The position numbers and the translations under genes are program-made. A stretch of 50,722 nucleotides of DNA, taken from NCBI GenBank assembly GCA_029260035.1, contig JAJDEA010000018.1, positions 1-50,722 on the forward strand, given 5' to 3'. This document shows positions 1 through 10,411 of the stretch, piece by piece. A model generated the notes under the pieces. That model was given only the letters and a program-made list of their open reading frames with translations, did not search any database and was not told the DNA's origin. The stretch comes from Phycisphaerae bacterium. Lineage in GTDB: Bacteria; Planctomycetota; Phycisphaerae; UBA1845. Each line of letters begins with the position of its first letter. Within the stretch, counting starts at the first letter, position 1.

Positions 1-111
1 GGCTGAGAAAGAACCTACGGGAGACGCACGCAAAGCGCAACCCTAACAGGCGCCTAACGCGCTACGACTTAACTGAAACCGCTCTAGTCACATTCCTCTC
101 CAATTGCAGAA

Positions 112-363
112 TTATCCATTGCCGCGATGCGGTTGTTGACGAAGTTCACTTCTAAAGAGGAGTCGCATCTTGTCTTGGCAACTCCGCCGATGAGAAACCT
201 GCGGATTCTGGTGCAGCCGATGTACCATCATTTGCTCTGATGCGATGGTCGAATGACTGATCGTCGCGGGGTTTTCCGTGGCCCGGCCCCGTCCTTCAAA
301 GAGACGTCCAATAGGAATCGGCCTCGGAGGCTGACCGGCCCCTTTGAGTCCGAAAACAAGCAT
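112..363 (-). CDS. Possible small hypothetical protein (83 aa)
   Basis: The only support is translational: a strong Shine-Dalgarno (AAAGGAG) lies 6 bases before the ATG at 363 on the minus strand. The product is basic and Pro/Arg/His-rich, without a signal peptide, membrane segment or recognisable motif. The second half has the low-complexity look of an out-of-frame reading, so this may be the broken start of an older gene. It is divergent from the metallophosphoesterase gene at 440. Bases 1-111 hold nothing I recognise. Confidence 0.25.
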   Translation of the reverse strand: MLVFGLKGAGQPPRPIPIGRLFEGRGRATENPATISHSTIASEQMMVHRLHQNPQVSHRRSCQDKMRLLFRSELRQQPHRGNG

Positions 364-439
364 GGTATTCTCCTTTCGATTTTGCTAGACTATGATCTCT
401 TGTTTCCGGCATTGGAGGAGGGCTAGAGAGGTGACAGGA

Positions 440-3400
440 ATGCGACAATTCCTCTTTGTAAATCTACTATTGGGAGCGTTAGCGACGTCGCAGTCGATGG
501 CGCAATCCAATTTTTCTGTCATTGTCCTTCCTGACACGCAGTTCTATGCATGTACCATTGGTTGCCCCCCTGGAAGCAATCCGGCCACATTCAATGCACA
601 GACACAGTGGATTGCAAACAACCACACTCCCATGAACATTGCATTTGTCACGCACCTGGGAGACTGCGTTGAGCATGGCGACAACTCCGGAAATGATGCG
701 GAATGGCGTGTAGCGGACGCCGCTATGGCGATAATAGAAGACCCTGTGACGACAGCATTAGCCGATGGCATTCCTTGGGGAATTGCGCCGGGCAACCATG
801 ACCAGGGCTTGATAGGTGATGGTCGCCCTGGAGGACTTGGTGATGGTGGTTCGACTACAGTCTTGTTCAATAATTTTTTCGGGACAACAAGGTTCCAGGG
901 CAGAGCCTACTATGGAGATTCGTTTGAAGTAGGAAACAATGACAACAACTACCAGTTGTTCTCTGCGGGCGGGATGGATTTCGTCATTTTGCACCTTGAG
1001 TTTGATGATCGCGCGGTGAGTCTTCTCAGGGACAGTGTATTGGCGTGGGCAGATGGCGTCCTGAAAACCTTCAGCCAAAGGCGGGCCATTGTTACATCGC
1101 ACTATGTACTCAAAGGGAATTCTACGTTTTCTTTGCAGGGGCAGGAAATCTACAATGCCCTCGAAAACAATGCGAATCTCTTTATGATCCTCGGCGGTCA
1201 TGATTTTGAAGCGGCAAGACGCATCGATGTTGCGTCAAACGGCAACCCTGTTCATACCATCCTGGCGGATTACCAAAGTCGCCCAAACGGTGGCAACGGT
1301 TGGCTACGAACTCTCGAATTCTCCCCGGCATCAAATGCGATCAATGTGAGAACTTTTTCGCCTACACTGGGCAGTTTCTTGCTCGGCGCCAACCACGATT
1401 TCACAATTTGCTACGACATGGGCGGTGCGGCGACGTGTGTTCCGACGATCTGTGGGGACGGGATAGTACAAGGAAATGAACAGTGCGACGACACTGGCGA
1501 ATCATCGGCCTGCAATTCGGATTGCACCTCAGCGGTGTGCGGCGATGGCAAGGTCAATGCGACCCTTGGCGAGGAGTGCGACGACGGGAACACAGACAAT
1601 TTTGACTCATGCGTCAATTCGTGCCTAACGGCTCGATGTGGTGACGGATTTGTCCAGCTCAGCGTCGAGGAATGTGAAGACGGCAACACACTCGATGGAG
1701 ATGGCTGCAGCGCGCTGTGTGTTCAGGAGGGCTGCGTTGGACAGATGCTATCCGATCCCGGCTTTGAGAGTGGTGGGATGGGATGGCTTTGGCCTGGAAG
1801 CGGTGGCAAGATTATTACAAGCGCCCAGATTTTTAGCGGCACATTCTCAGAGCAAATGAATTTGACTCAATGGAGCAGAGCCGACGCACAGGACATTCCT
1901 GTAATTGCAGGTCGTAGCTACGACGCATCAGGCTGGGCGATGTCAACCGGTCTTGAGGGTATTGGCGCGAAGATTCGACTCGATTGGAAGGATGTTGCGG
2001 GGACGATCCTGCGCACGGATACCATAGGGCCAATCGCTGGCACGAATCCCTGGACTCAATTGTCAAGCACGGCTGTTGCGCCAACTGGAGCAGTCGAGGT
2101 CCGGTTCTGGATTTGGGCGCATGGTGAGCCGGACCGTGCGGGAACTGCCTGGTTCGACCATTTGTGTTTTCGAGACATGTGCGGCGACGGTGTTTGCGAT
2201 TTGACCGAGAGCACATGCAATTGCCCGATTGATTGCGGATCTGCCTGTGGCGACGGATGCTGCAACGGACTGGAAGACTGCCAAACGTGCAACCTGGATT
2301 GCAGCGGAACTTGCGGCGACGGATGCTGTGACACCGGAGAGATCACCCAAACCTGTCCGCAGGATTGCCCCGGCTGTGGCGACGGCATCGTCCAATCGGG
2401 TGAAGAGTGCGACGACGGCAATACAATTGATACGGATTCGTGCCTTGGTTCGTGTGTCCTGGCTCGTTGTGGGGATGGTATTACCTGGCTTGGCGTCGAA
2501 GACTGTGACGATAGCAATGCCGTTAATACGGATGGGTGCCTGGATACTTGTGTGGCAGCGACATGCGGGGACGGTTTCCATTGGACTGGCGTGGAGGAGT
2601 GTGACGACGGCAATCTTGTCAACGGTGATGGCTGTGATGCGAGTTGTTTCATCGAACAGTGCGGGAATGGGATATGTGACGGGAACGAAAGCGAATGTAC
2701 TTGTCCATTGGATTGTTCCGTAGTATGCGGCGATGGATGTTGTGGTAGCGGAGAGGACTGTAACACCTGCCCTTCGGATTGCGTGGATATATGCGGCGAT
2801 GGTTGTTGCAATGGTACTGAAGACGCGAGGACGTGCCCGGCCGATTGCCCCGGCTGCGGCGATGGCATCTTCCAGGCTGGCGAACAATGCGACGATGGCA
2901 ATACGGATAATTCTGATGCTTGTCTTGACACCTGCGTGTCGGCAACGTGTGGCGACGGATTTATTCATAACGGTGTCGAAGAATGTGATGATGGCAACAC
3001 TGCAAACGGGGATGGGTGCGACAGCAACTGCAGTCTTGAGGGGTGTGGCGTCGGGCAAATGTTGAGCGATCCCGGTTTTGAAAATGGTGGCATCGGGTGG
3101 AAATGGATCAATAGCGGTGGGCGCACCTTCGTGTCAACCGAAACGCATTCCGGGGCGTTCTCGCAAGAGATGGTTACACATAATCGCTGGCTGAGGCACA
3201 TTGTTCAGGATGTTCCTGTTGTCGGAGGAGACTACTACGACGCGTCCGGATGGGTAAAGGTTTCGGGTGTTGACGGGATTGGCAGTACGATCGAACTCGA
3301 TTGGCTCGATGCGAACGGTACCTTGCTTCGGACGGACGTTCTGGGGCGGTTGCTGGGGACTCAGCCTTGGGTATTGCTTTCTGCCAGACTGATGGCTCCG

Positions 3401-4657
3401 CCTTCTGCGGTAATGGTCAGCTTTTGGCTTGAAACCGGAGTAGAGCCTGATGGCGCTGGTGTTGCCTGGTTTGATGACAACTGTATGCAGCCGGTCTGCG
3501 GCGACGGGGTTTGCGATGCGATTGAAGATGTTTGCTCTTGTCCACAGGATTGTGGAGCAACATGTGGAGATGGCTGTTGCAACGGATCGGAGAGCACGAA
3601 TACCTGCCCGGGTGACTGCCCCGGCTGTGGCGATGGCATTGTGCAGGTTGGCGAGGAATGCGACGACGGAAATCTCATTAATACCGATGCTTGCTTAGAT
3701 GCATGCATGGCAGCAGCTTGCGGCGACGGTTTTATTTGGTCCGGCGTGGAGGCGTGCGACGACGGAAACACGGTTGGCGGCGACGGCTGTGATCCATCTT
3801 GTCAAATAGAAGTCTGTGGCGATGGGGTATGTGATGTCAACGAAGATGCATGCATTTGCGCTACGGATTGCTCCCCGGTGTGCGGCGATGCTTGTTGTTC
3901 GGTCGGAGAAGATTGCAATACCTGTCCGCAAGACTGCCAGGATGTCTGTGGCGACGGATGCTGCAACGGTATCGAAACAACGCTCTCGTGCCCAGGTGAC
4001 TGCCCCGGCTGTGGCGACAGCATTGTGCAGGCTGGCGAGCAATGCGATGACGGTAACTCAGACAACACAGACGCTTGCCTTGATTCCTGTATGACCGCTT
4101 CGTGTGGAGACGGCTTCCTTTGGCATGGCATTGAAGACTGCGACGACGGCAACCTTGTCGCTGGCGATGGCTGTGATATGAATTGCATGATCGAGAAATG
4201 CGGTTCATTGCAGCTACTTACCGATCCCGGATTCGAGGGTGGTGGAGTAGGCTGGCTCTGGCCCGGTAGTGGAGGCAAGGTGCTAGTTACGACAGACGTT
4301 CGTAGCGGATCATTCGCTGAGCAGATGATAATGAGTCAGTGGGGGCGAGCCGACGCACAGGATGTTCTGATAGACGATACGAGACGTTACGAAGCGGCGT
4401 GTTGGATCAAGCTGGCGGGCATCGATGGCGTGGGCGCGAAGATTCGTCTCGACTGGCGCGACACAGCCGGTAGTACGATCCGAACAGATACGGTTGGTCC
4501 GTTCACAGGCAACCTGCCTTGGACCCGCATTTCCAGCGAATTCACACCACCCGCCGGCGCCATTGACGTGAGATTCTGGATTTGGACTCACGGCGAGCCT
4601 GACCGCGCGGGGCTGGCGACCTTCGACGATTGCGAGCTGATTGAATGTTCACCGTAA
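440..4657 (+). CDS. Secreted metallophosphoesterase with Cys-rich (DUF4215-type) repeats and three lectin-like domains
   Basis: Predicted extracellular phosphoesterase of 1405 aa. I chose the ATG at 440, which has a GAGGTGACAGG ribosome site and opens a clean signal peptide ([23 protein letters not shown]). Residues ~25-320 carry calcineurin-like metallophosphoesterase motifs in order: PDTQ, HLGD, GNHD, SHY and GGHD. The rest is a stalk of CGDG-initiated modules: 12 long units resembling the Myxococcus cysteine-rich/DUF4215 repeat ([16 protein letters not shown] type) and 11 shorter units (CGDGCCNG...TCPxDC type). Three ~150-residue domains are embedded at ~432-578, ~868-1017 and ~1253-1405. 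Each starts with a DPGFExGG motif typical of CBM4/9-like jelly-roll domains, and the third ends the protein. No anchor is seen. The substrate is unknown. It lies 240 bases upstream of the DUF4956/CotH/VTC cluster on the same strand, which is suggestive because that cluster is phosphate-related. Confidence 0.85.
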   Translation: MRQFLFVNLLLGALATSQSMAQSNFSVIVLPDTQFYACTIGCPPGSNPATFNAQTQWIANNHTPMNIAFVTHLGDCVEHGDNSGNDAEWRVADAAMAIIEDPVTTALADGIPWGIAPGNHDQGLIGDGRPGGLGDGGSTTVLFNNFFGTTRFQGRAYYGDSFEVGNNDNNYQLFSAGGMDFVILHLEFDDRAVSLLRDSVLAWADGVLKTFSQRRAIVTSHYVLKGNSTFSLQGQEIYNALENNANLFMILGGHDFEAARRIDVASNGNPVHTILADYQSRPNGGNGWLRTLEFSPASNAINVRTFSPTLGSFLLGANHDFTICYDMGGAATCVPTICGDGIVQGNEQCDDTGESSACNSDCTSAVCGDGKVNATLGEECDDGNTDNFDSCVNSCLTARCGDGFVQLSVEECEDGNTLDGDGCSALCVQEGCVGQMLSDPGFESGGMGWLWPGSGGKIITSAQIFSGTFSEQMNLTQWSRADAQDIPVIAGRSYDASGWAMSTGLEGIGAKIRLDWKDVAGTILRTDTIGPIAGTNPWTQLSSTAVAPTGAVEVRFWIWAHGEPDRAGTAWFDHLCFRDMCGDGVCDLTESTCNCPIDCGSACGDGCCNGLEDCQTCNLDCSGTCGDGCCDTGEITQTCPQDCPGCGDGIVQSGEECDDGNTIDTDSCLGSCVLARCGDGITWLGVEDCDDSNAVNTDGCLDTCVAATCGDGFHWTGVEECDDGNLVNGDGCDASCFIEQCGNGICDGNESECTCPLDCSVVCGDGCCGSGEDCNTCPSDCVDICGDGCCNGTEDARTCPADCPGCGDGIFQAGEQCDDGNTDNSDACLDTCVSATCGDGFIHNGVEECDDGNTANGDGCDSNCSLEGCGVGQMLSDPGFENGGIGWKWINSGGRTFVSTETHSGAFSQEMVTHNRWLRHIVQDVPVVGGDYYDASGWVKVSGVDGIGSTIELDWLDANGTLLRTDVLGRLLGTQPWVLLSARLMAPPSAVMVSFWLETGVEPDGAGVAWFDDNCMQPVCGDGVCDAIEDVCSCPQDCGATCGDGCCNGSESTNTCPGDCPGCGDGIVQVGEECDDGNLINTDACLDACMAAACGDGFIWSGVEACDDGNTVGGDGCDPSCQIEVCGDGVCDVNEDACICATDCSPVCGDACCSVGEDCNTCPQDCQDVCGDGCCNGIETTLSCPGDCPGCGDSIVQAGEQCDDGNSDNTDACLDSCMTASCGDGFLWHGIEDCDDGNLVAGDGCDMNCMIEKCGSLQLLTDPGFEGGGVGWLWPGSGGKVLVTTDVRSGSFAEQMIMSQWGRADAQDVLIDDTRRYEAACWIKLAGIDGVGAKIRLDWRDTAGSTIRTDTVGPFTGNLPWTRISSEFTPPAGAIDVRFWIWTHGEPDRAGLATFDDCELIECSP

Positions 4658-4897
4658 GTGCGGTATTTATGGCCCTCGAAATATGTGGCGCAGTCAAAGC
4701 GTAACGGCATCGCCGCTTGATCTTTCCCCAAAAATGGGGAAGCATGTGCGTGGACCGTTGCGTCCCTGTAATTGTGCGTATCTCAAGACTGTTCGTGTCA
4801 TGATTTTGGGCATGGCTTGGCACCTCCGCTGATAAGAGGATCAGCGTGCAACTCGGCTGTCATTTTGGCCTTCGGTAGTTCTGAGGAATCGACTCAA
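4658..4897. other. Intergenic region before the DUF4956 cluster
   Basis: 240 bases. A 6-bp inverted repeat (TTCCCC/GGGGAA) separated by AAAAAT lies at about 4724-4741. It has no T-run, so it is not a convincing terminator. The promoter of the downstream cluster could be here, but no clear -35/-10 pair stands out. An upstream extension of the DUF4956 reading frame to 4772 has no hydrophobic or conserved content and was not used. Confidence 0.4.
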
Positions 4898-5596
4898 ATG
4901 GACGAAGTATACAAGTTCCTTCGCACGCAAGGGGGACAAGGTGATCCGTTGGGCACCTGGGAGGTGCTCTTCGCATTGTCCCTTTCGCTGGTGTGCCTGA
5001 TCGTGGTCAGCCTGGTATACCGCTTCACACACAAAGGAACCGGTTATTCTCAGTCGTTTGTTCAGACTCTGGTACTCACGGGACTGGTTACGTCGTTGAT
5101 TATGATCGTGATTGGATCGAACATCGCGCGCGCGTTTTCGCTCGTGGGTGCGTTGTCGATCATTCGTTTTCGGAATGCTGTCAAGGAAACGAGGGACGTT
5201 GGGTATATATTCTTTGCACTGTCCATTGCCATGGCATGTGGGACGCGGTTTTACATAGTGGCGCTTCTCGCGACGGCGGTCATTAGCGCGGTCATGATTG
5301 CCATGTATTTCCTGGATTATGGTTCCAATCCGGATCGGCCGGAAAGGCTTCTGACCGCCCAATTCCCCCCCGGTGTTGACCCTGAGTCTACGTTGCGGGA
5401 TGCGTTGGGGAAACTATTTGATTCCTATAGCGTTGTATCTGTCGCAAGTGTTCGGCAGGGGATGTATACGGAAATCGTGCTTTCTGTCAGGCCCAAAAAA
5501 GATGTTCCTGGCGCCAAGGTTCTTGAGGCTATCGCCGAGCTGAACGACAATCTGAAAGTCTCGTACCACTACGCCTCACACTCGGACGACATCTAA
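4898..5596 (+). CDS. DUF4956 family membrane protein
   Basis: 232 aa, start at the ATG at 4898 (MDEVYKF), preceded by a GAGGA ribosome site. Residues ~22-45, ~57-90 and ~108-145 form four or so hydrophobic helices. The core ARAFSLVGALSIIRFRNAVK followed by ETRDVGYIFFALSIAMACG is the characteristic DUF4956 signature. A soluble ~85-residue C-terminal domain follows. DUF4956 proteins commonly sit beside VTC-domain polyphosphate polymerases and CotH kinases, as here: the CotH gene starts 20 bases downstream. By analogy it is a membrane component of that system, but its biochemical role is not established. Length is normal for the family. Confidence 0.88.
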   Translation: MDEVYKFLRTQGGQGDPLGTWEVLFALSLSLVCLIVVSLVYRFTHKGTGYSQSFVQTLVLTGLVTSLIMIVIGSNIARAFSLVGALSIIRFRNAVKETRDVGYIFFALSIAMACGTRFYIVALLATAVISAVMIAMYFLDYGSNPDRPERLLTAQFPPGVDPESTLRDALGKLFDSYSVVSVASVRQGMYTEIVLSVRPKKDVPGAKVLEAIAELNDNLKVSYHYASHSDDI

Positions 5597-5616
5597 ACAC
5601 AGACGTTTGCAACCCA

Positions 5617-8316
5617 ATGCGCTTTCACTTCGGCATACGATCGTTTTCGGTAGACTTGAGCAACGGAAGACGAACCCAGTATACCTACCGCTGTCTGCTC
5701 CCCTTCATCGCAGTGCCGATCGTGTTGATCGTCGCGTTGCTTTTCCTGGAACGTGACGTTTTGCGGTATCTCCGACGATCGACAACCGATTCGACTCAGC
5801 TTCGCAATGCGTGGGACACTTTCGCGCATGTCAATACATCCGCCGCCAAGAACCTCGTGGGGTCGACTCCGGTTTCGATTGACAGCGATTTACCAACACT
5901 CCAACTGTTTGTTCCGAAGAACACGTTGGACGAAATGCAGTCTGCGCTCGTTTCGGGAGACCCGAAGCTCGGTCGTCAGCCAGGCGGGAACAAGCCTTAT
6001 TTCAAAGCGACACTCATTGACGACGATCGTAGGCAGCTCGAATGCAAAGTCGCGTTACGAGGCTGGGGTTTCTGGCATCATCGGCCGGAAAAACCTTCAT
6101 TCCGTGTCAGGTTACGCAAGACGGATGTTCGTGCCGGACGGCGGTTTTACGAGTTGCAAAGACCCGAGGATGCGCTCGCTCTCAAGAACTGGATTCCGAT
6201 CAAGCTTGGCGAGAAACTCGGTTTGCTTTCTGATTTCTCCGAACATGTCAGGTTATTTGTCAACAAGAAGTATTTTGGTGTCTACCTTCGAACCATGCGA
6301 CAAAATGAACGCATGGCCGTTGCAAATGGACGCATGCCCGGCACTTTCTTCAAGGGCGATCTATCCGGGAATCTTTGGTCTACGTCAGACAACTGGCGCG
6401 TGTTCGGAGACATGGCCGAAGAAAACATAGCACATTTTGACCGTTTCTTAGCCACACTTCGCGAGGAGCCGTCGGCGAATACACTTGAGTCATTGCATGT
6501 ACTGCTTGATGCTGAAGTGTATGCCAAGTGGGCGGCGTTGATGATCGTTACGGGGAGTACCCACACAGACCATTCACACAATCAGTCGTTTTTCTTAACA
6601 TCTAACCAGGGGAAACTTGAAGCTATCCCTTGGGACTGCAATTCGTACGGCATGCACTTTGGCCCGGACGTGCCGCCGGATACAATTCAGCATCCGATCA
6701 TGAATATGATATCACGCGATCCACGGTGGGTACATCGGCGCAACCAAATCGTGTACGAACTCTTATCGACCGTCGCACTGCCTGAGAACATTCATCGGCT
6801 GATTGACGAAACGATCGATCGCTTGCTGCCGGATTTGCGATCGGATGTTCATCTTAGCTCGCTTCAATATACGGATTTAGGCAATCAACTTGTCCCGTGG
6901 TCTGTCTTGGACATAGATCGCAAGAGAGCTGAAATCAAGCAGTGGGCACAAGCGCGATATGATTTTCTCATGGACTACCTTTCATCTTCGGAGATATCGG
7001 TGAAGCGTAGCATCGAAACGCCGGGATGGTCTCGTATCACCGTTGCCGGGCATGTAGCCGTTCGCGTGTCCCGCGCTGATGCTGCAAGCCACGACTCGAA
7101 TGTTCCCGACGACAACCCGACAATTCTCTACCCCGGACTATCCGAGTCGCTACAGGATTTCTCAACTCGCCCTGAAACAGGACTCAAACACACAGTCCAA
7201 ATTGCGAGTGTAGCTCAGCTCGAATACATAATTCAAGGACAGCCCGAGGACCTCCACTTTTTCAACGCGATCACAGGTTCGGAGGTTTTTCCGAGCACCA
7301 CGAGCATAGCATCTGTTGAACCTGAAAGAACCGTTCACCCTGACGAGTTTGCGAATAAGAAAACAGCAACGGTTACATTGGGACCAGGCGAAGTAACTTT
7401 GGCGGAAAACTTGTACACCGAGTCATCTCAAACGCTAATCATTCAGCCTGGTACTCAATTGTACTTGGGTCCGGGTGTAGGCATTTATGCACAAGGCAGG
7501 GTAATCGCCGAGGGAAGCCCTCAAGAGATTATTCGCATAGGACGTGCGAGCGACATGCCCTGGGGGGCGATTGGAATTTCCGGATCGCAAACCCGAGGCT
7601 CGCGATTTCGACATGTGCATGTGAGCGGCGGGTCGATCGGCTCCGACGGCGGAATAAGATTCAAAGGGATGTTCAACGTTTACGATTGCCCCGATGTCAT
7701 CATTAGAGATTGTTTTTTTGGTCGGAATGACATTGGTGACGACTCTGTAAACGTAGCCGAGTCGCGTGTCGCAATTGTCGACACGGTATTTGCTGACGCG
7801 AGAGCAGACGGGCTGGACCTTGATTTATGTCATGCTGAGGTCATTCGTTGCCGATGGCAAAATGCAGGCAATGATTGCGCTGATGTAATGGGAGGTCGAG
7901 CAACCTTCTCTGATTGCACGATGGAAGGTGCTGGCGATAAAGGTATTAGTGTTGGCGAAAAATCCGCCGTGATTGTTCAAGATAGCCGATTCAAAAACTG
8001 CAATATCGGTATTGAGGTGAAGGATGATTCCCAGGTGCTCGTGCAGGATTCACTGCTGGAGCATAATGAAGTCGCTGTGAGCGCTTATCAAAAAAAGTGG
8101 TTTTATGGCAAGGGTGGGTCGATCGCGCTGGTTGAGTCCAGGATTGTGGATTCTCTGCAAAACGACTTCGTTATCGAAAAGCGCAGCGAGGCAATTCTAC
8201 TAAATACGCAAGCGACGGAAATTGGAGAAGAAGAAAGCCGCGTGCGTATCGTGCGCGAATTGGATTCAGCCTGGGCGGACCTCATGAGAATATCAGGACA
8301 GTCGCATGTTGAGTAA
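5617..8316 (+). CDS. CotH-type kinase fused to a parallel beta-helix domain, membrane-anchored
   Basis: 899 aa. One N-terminal transmembrane helix (~residues 26-46) is followed by an exported region. Residues ~85-450 match the spore-coat CotH kinase family: a globular start (PTLQLFVPKNTLDEM), the block LKNWIPIKLGEKLG, a GDLSGNLW segment and IPWDCNSYGMHFG, the counterpart of the family's PWDxDxxFG motif. Here the second Asp is Asn. Residues ~590-850 form a right-handed beta-helix, seen as repeated short strands of the type VxxxxFxxxxxGxDxxxxxVxxxxC. CotH proteins phosphorylate Ser on secreted proteins; the target here is unknown. The gene overlaps the VTC gene by 11 bases, implying translational coupling. 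No good ribosome site precedes the ATG at 5617, so the start is slightly uncertain. Confidence 0.85.
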   Translation: MRFHFGIRSFSVDLSNGRRTQYTYRCLLPFIAVPIVLIVALLFLERDVLRYLRRSTTDSTQLRNAWDTFAHVNTSAAKNLVGSTPVSIDSDLPTLQLFVPKNTLDEMQSALVSGDPKLGRQPGGNKPYFKATLIDDDRRQLECKVALRGWGFWHHRPEKPSFRVRLRKTDVRAGRRFYELQRPEDALALKNWIPIKLGEKLGLLSDFSEHVRLFVNKKYFGVYLRTMRQNERMAVANGRMPGTFFKGDLSGNLWSTSDNWRVFGDMAEENIAHFDRFLATLREEPSANTLESLHVLLDAEVYAKWAALMIVTGSTHTDHSHNQSFFLTSNQGKLEAIPWDCNSYGMHFGPDVPPDTIQHPIMNMISRDPRWVHRRNQIVYELLSTVALPENIHRLIDETIDRLLPDLRSDVHLSSLQYTDLGNQLVPWSVLDIDRKRAEIKQWAQARYDFLMDYLSSSEISVKRSIETPGWSRITVAGHVAVRVSRADAASHDSNVPDDNPTILYPGLSESLQDFSTRPETGLKHTVQIASVAQLEYIIQGQPEDLHFFNAITGSEVFPSTTSIASVEPERTVHPDEFANKKTATVTLGPGEVTLAENLYTESSQTLIIQPGTQLYLGPGVGIYAQGRVIAEGSPQEIIRIGRASDMPWGAIGISGSQTRGSRFRHVHVSGGSIGSDGGIRFKGMFNVYDCPDVIIRDCFFGRNDIGDDSVNVAESRVAIVDTVFADARADGLDLDLCHAEVIRCRWQNAGNDCADVMGGRATFSDCTMEGAGDKGISVGEKSAVIVQDSRFKNCNIGIEVKDDSQVLVQDSLLEHNEVAVSAYQKKWFYGKGGSIALVESRIVDSLQNDFVIEKRSEAILLNTQATEIGEEESRVRIVRELDSAWADLMRISGQSHVE

Positions 8317-9064
8317 ACGATTCGAGTTTAAGTTCTTGATCGACGCGAAGCAAAAGAAACGCGTGCTCGACTCCGTGCGTCATGCGCTGCGAGAAGATCC
8401 AAACGGGCAATCCGCAGTCTACCGTGTTTCGAGTCAGTATTTTGACACAAAGGGTTTATCGGCTTATTGGGAGAAGCTCGACGGCGAGGCGGTTCGGAAA
8501 AAATTTCGATTGCGGTATTACTCGATTGATGGCGATGGCAATCCCAGAGTGAAAAATGCCTTTATGGAAATCAAACATCGGGTAAACCAGGGTGTATACA
8601 AGGAAAGAGTCCGCCTCACGGACGAGGGAGCCGAGACTATTCTCTCAAACGGAAAATCGCTTCAATCTATCGACGAGTATGTCCAGGAAAACAACGGGCA
8701 AGACCTGGCAACAATCAATGAAGTCAAGCGTGCTGCGAGTCAGCCTGGCTTTTCAGCAATTCATGTAATCACCTATCTTCGAGAGGCATGGCTGGGGCGT
8801 GTGGATCGGCGGTTTCGGCTTACGTTCGACAGTGCGTGCCAGGTGCTCAATCCGACCGAATTTCTCGCCGTTGAATCCTCTCTTGGGCAAGGTATTGCGT
8901 CGAATGGTACGATCGTCATGGAGATTAAGTTTGACCATTCGGTGCCAAGGTGGATGCGAAGCGTCGCAGCAACGGAGGGCCTGCAACTGCGAAGGTTCAG
9001 CAAATACGCGACAGGCGTCGACGTTGCCTATCCAGATGTCAACAAGACCAAGTCGGAACCTTGA
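8306..9064 (+). CDS. VTC-domain polyphosphate polymerase
   Basis: 252 aa. It belongs to the VTC domain family of triphosphate-tunnel enzymes, whose yeast member Vtc4 makes polyphosphate from ATP. Tunnel-lining motifs are present: KRFEFKFLID at the N-terminus, VRKKFRLRYY, MEIKHR...VYKERVRL and the C-terminal MEIKFDHSVPRW. The ATG at 8306 has AGGA seven bases upstream and lies inside the end of the CotH gene. There is no signal peptide or membrane segment, so it probably acts on the cytoplasmic face, perhaps docked on the DUF4956 membrane protein. Likely role: polyphosphate synthesis coupled to the membrane/CotH partners. Whether polyphosphate is stored, exported or used as donor cannot be read from sequence. 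Confidence 0.88.
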   Translation: MLSKRFEFKFLIDAKQKKRVLDSVRHALREDPNGQSAVYRVSSQYFDTKGLSAYWEKLDGEAVRKKFRLRYYSIDGDGNPRVKNAFMEIKHRVNQGVYKERVRLTDEGAETILSNGKSLQSIDEYVQENNGQDLATINEVKRAASQPGFSAIHVITYLREAWLGRVDRRFRLTFDSACQVLNPTEFLAVESSLGQGIASNGTIVMEIKFDHSVPRWMRSVAATEGLQLRRFSKYATGVDVAYPDVNKTKSEP

Positions 9065-9181
9065 AGGTTGTCTGGGTTTGAACTGGCATAAACGAGCATG
9101 CGGTATTTGCTACGACAACACCTTGACTCACTAAAGAGACAGGACGTCTGCGCGCCATAATAGAGATGGGGTCCCTCAACG

Positions 9182-10027
9182 ATGCCTAACACTTGCGACA
9201 CAAGAACTGTCATTGTTACGTCCGCGATTGGTGTATCCGTTGGTGTGGCTGTATCCGTCGGAAGCGCCTTATATGCCGAATTGCAGTCTCCGTACCAGAG
9301 AGGGATTACAATCGGCATTTTTGTTGGGTTGCTTTGTTTTCGTAACGTAGTGCTGCATTGGGTTGGTCCGACCGATTCTCAGTTCCTTATAAGATTTTGT
9401 GGACTTGCAGCAGTTCTTGGTGGAGCAATTGGAGCTTTGATGGGAAATGCGTCTGGCGCACTATTCGGGACAACTGCTGCAATTTTCTTCGCGTTTATGG
9501 TATGGGTATGTGCGATTCGAAAACGGAATACTGACGAAAATGAGTTACATGCTAGGTGCATTTGCGCAGGCAAATCGAGCCGTCCTGTGGAACGAATGGT
9601 GCTTACGCTGTCGGGCATTCTGACGGTGATAATCTCCGCTATTTGCATCGAGCAACAGTTTTATGGCCCATTTATCTTCCCATCTGAGGCAAGTTCCGTC
9701 CATTTCGTTGCAATATGGGAGAGTGTGACCTTGGTATTCCAGCGATCTGATCCGATACGCGGTCTGAAACTCTGGCAAGTCACGGTCCCGTATTGGTACG
9801 CGATTCCGTTGAGTGCATCCCCTGGGGCAGTAATCTACATCAGAAGAAAACTTCGTCAATATCGAAGCCGAAAACGAGGACAAAGAGGGGAATGCAAATC
9901 ATGTGGGTACGCGTTAAGTGGACTGCCTATCGACAGGTGTCCTGAATGCTGGCTTTGCTTCGAAAGCGACGCTCCCAAGGTAGAAGCAGGTAGTCGAATT
10001 CACATTGATAATGAGCCAAAAAGATGA
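9182..10027 (+). CDS. Polytopic membrane protein with C-terminal zinc ribbon
   Basis: 281 aa, function unknown. Four to five hydrophobic helices cover residues ~10-120 and ~140-165. A basic linker (RRKLRQYRSRKRGQRG) then leads to a zinc ribbon CKSCGYALSGLPIDRCPECW near residues 239-258. The ribbon (CxxCGYxLxGLxxxxCPEC) is a hallmark of many planctomycete membrane proteins. Three other genes in this window (10408-11199, 11937-12476, 35705-36211) share it on otherwise unrelated membrane modules. The fourth zinc ligand is intact, but the usual Gly after CPEC is replaced by Trp. It is convergent with the minus-strand cluster ending at 10094. The ATG at 9182 has only a weak ribosome site. Confidence 0.7.
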   Translation: MPNTCDTRTVIVTSAIGVSVGVAVSVGSALYAELQSPYQRGITIGIFVGLLCFRNVVLHWVGPTDSQFLIRFCGLAAVLGGAIGALMGNASGALFGTTAAIFFAFMVWVCAIRKRNTDENELHARCICAGKSSRPVERMVLTLSGILTVIISAICIEQQFYGPFIFPSEASSVHFVAIWESVTLVFQRSDPIRGLKLWQVTVPYWYAIPLSASPGAVIYIRRKLRQYRSRKRGQRGECKSCGYALSGLPIDRCPECWLCFESDAPKVEAGSRIHIDNEPKR

Positions 10028-10093
10028 CGACTTCAAACGGGCGTCTTGGTTGGCCGCTGTCCCATGTGTCTTGTGCGGAAAATCCAGCGCTGA

Positions 10094-10411
10094 TTATGCC
10101 TTGGACTTGCCCGCAGCGGCGAGAATAGCTTCAATGCACACGCCAATGTCAGCATCAGCTACGGCAGGTTCTTCGCGAATGGTTGACCGAAGACCTTCAG
10201 TTAGATCGGTCATCTTCGCTTTGGAACGAGATGCTCTACGAATCATAGAATCGGTGACTGACGCCGATACGCCCAACGGGCCGCAGGTGTCGATTGCCGT
10301 TTCGCTGAGCGTCATGCTGTCGCGCATTGCGACATTCACAAAAGCAATAAGCCCAGCCATGGCTAACAATGGAACAATAGTTAGAACCCACCATTTACGA
10401 GGTACTGTCAT
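10094..10411 (-). CDS. Small single-pass membrane protein
   Basis: 105 aa, starting MTVPRKWWVLTIVPLLAMAGLIAF: a basic N-terminus, one transmembrane helix (~8-27), and a ~75-residue soluble domain with no family I recognise. The ATG overlaps the stop of the preceding zinc-ribbon gene as ATGA, which decides the start and argues for co-translation. It is the last gene of a four-gene minus-strand cluster running from 12476. Function unknown. Confidence 0.6.
   Translation of the reverse strand: MTVPRKWWVLTIVPLLAMAGLIAFVNVAMRDSMTLSETAIDTCGPLGVSASVTDSMIRRASRSKAKMTDLTEGLRSTIREEPAVADADIGVCIEAILAAAGKSKA

Noticed and set aside
2063..3058. Long minus-strand open frames antisense to the Cys-rich repeats
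   Set aside because: They mirror the periodic CGDG repeat and have Ser/Pro/His- or Ala/Ile/Thr-rich low-complexity products; the plus frame has signal peptide, domains and disulfide pattern.
1450..4200. CRISPR-like periodicity
   Set aside because: The regular repeats are protein-coding CGDG modules of variable sequence, not identical direct repeats with spacers; no cas genes.
4724..4741. Inverted repeat TTCCCC/GGGGAA as terminator of the phosphoesterase gene
   Set aside because: Stem is only 6 bp and no T-run follows.
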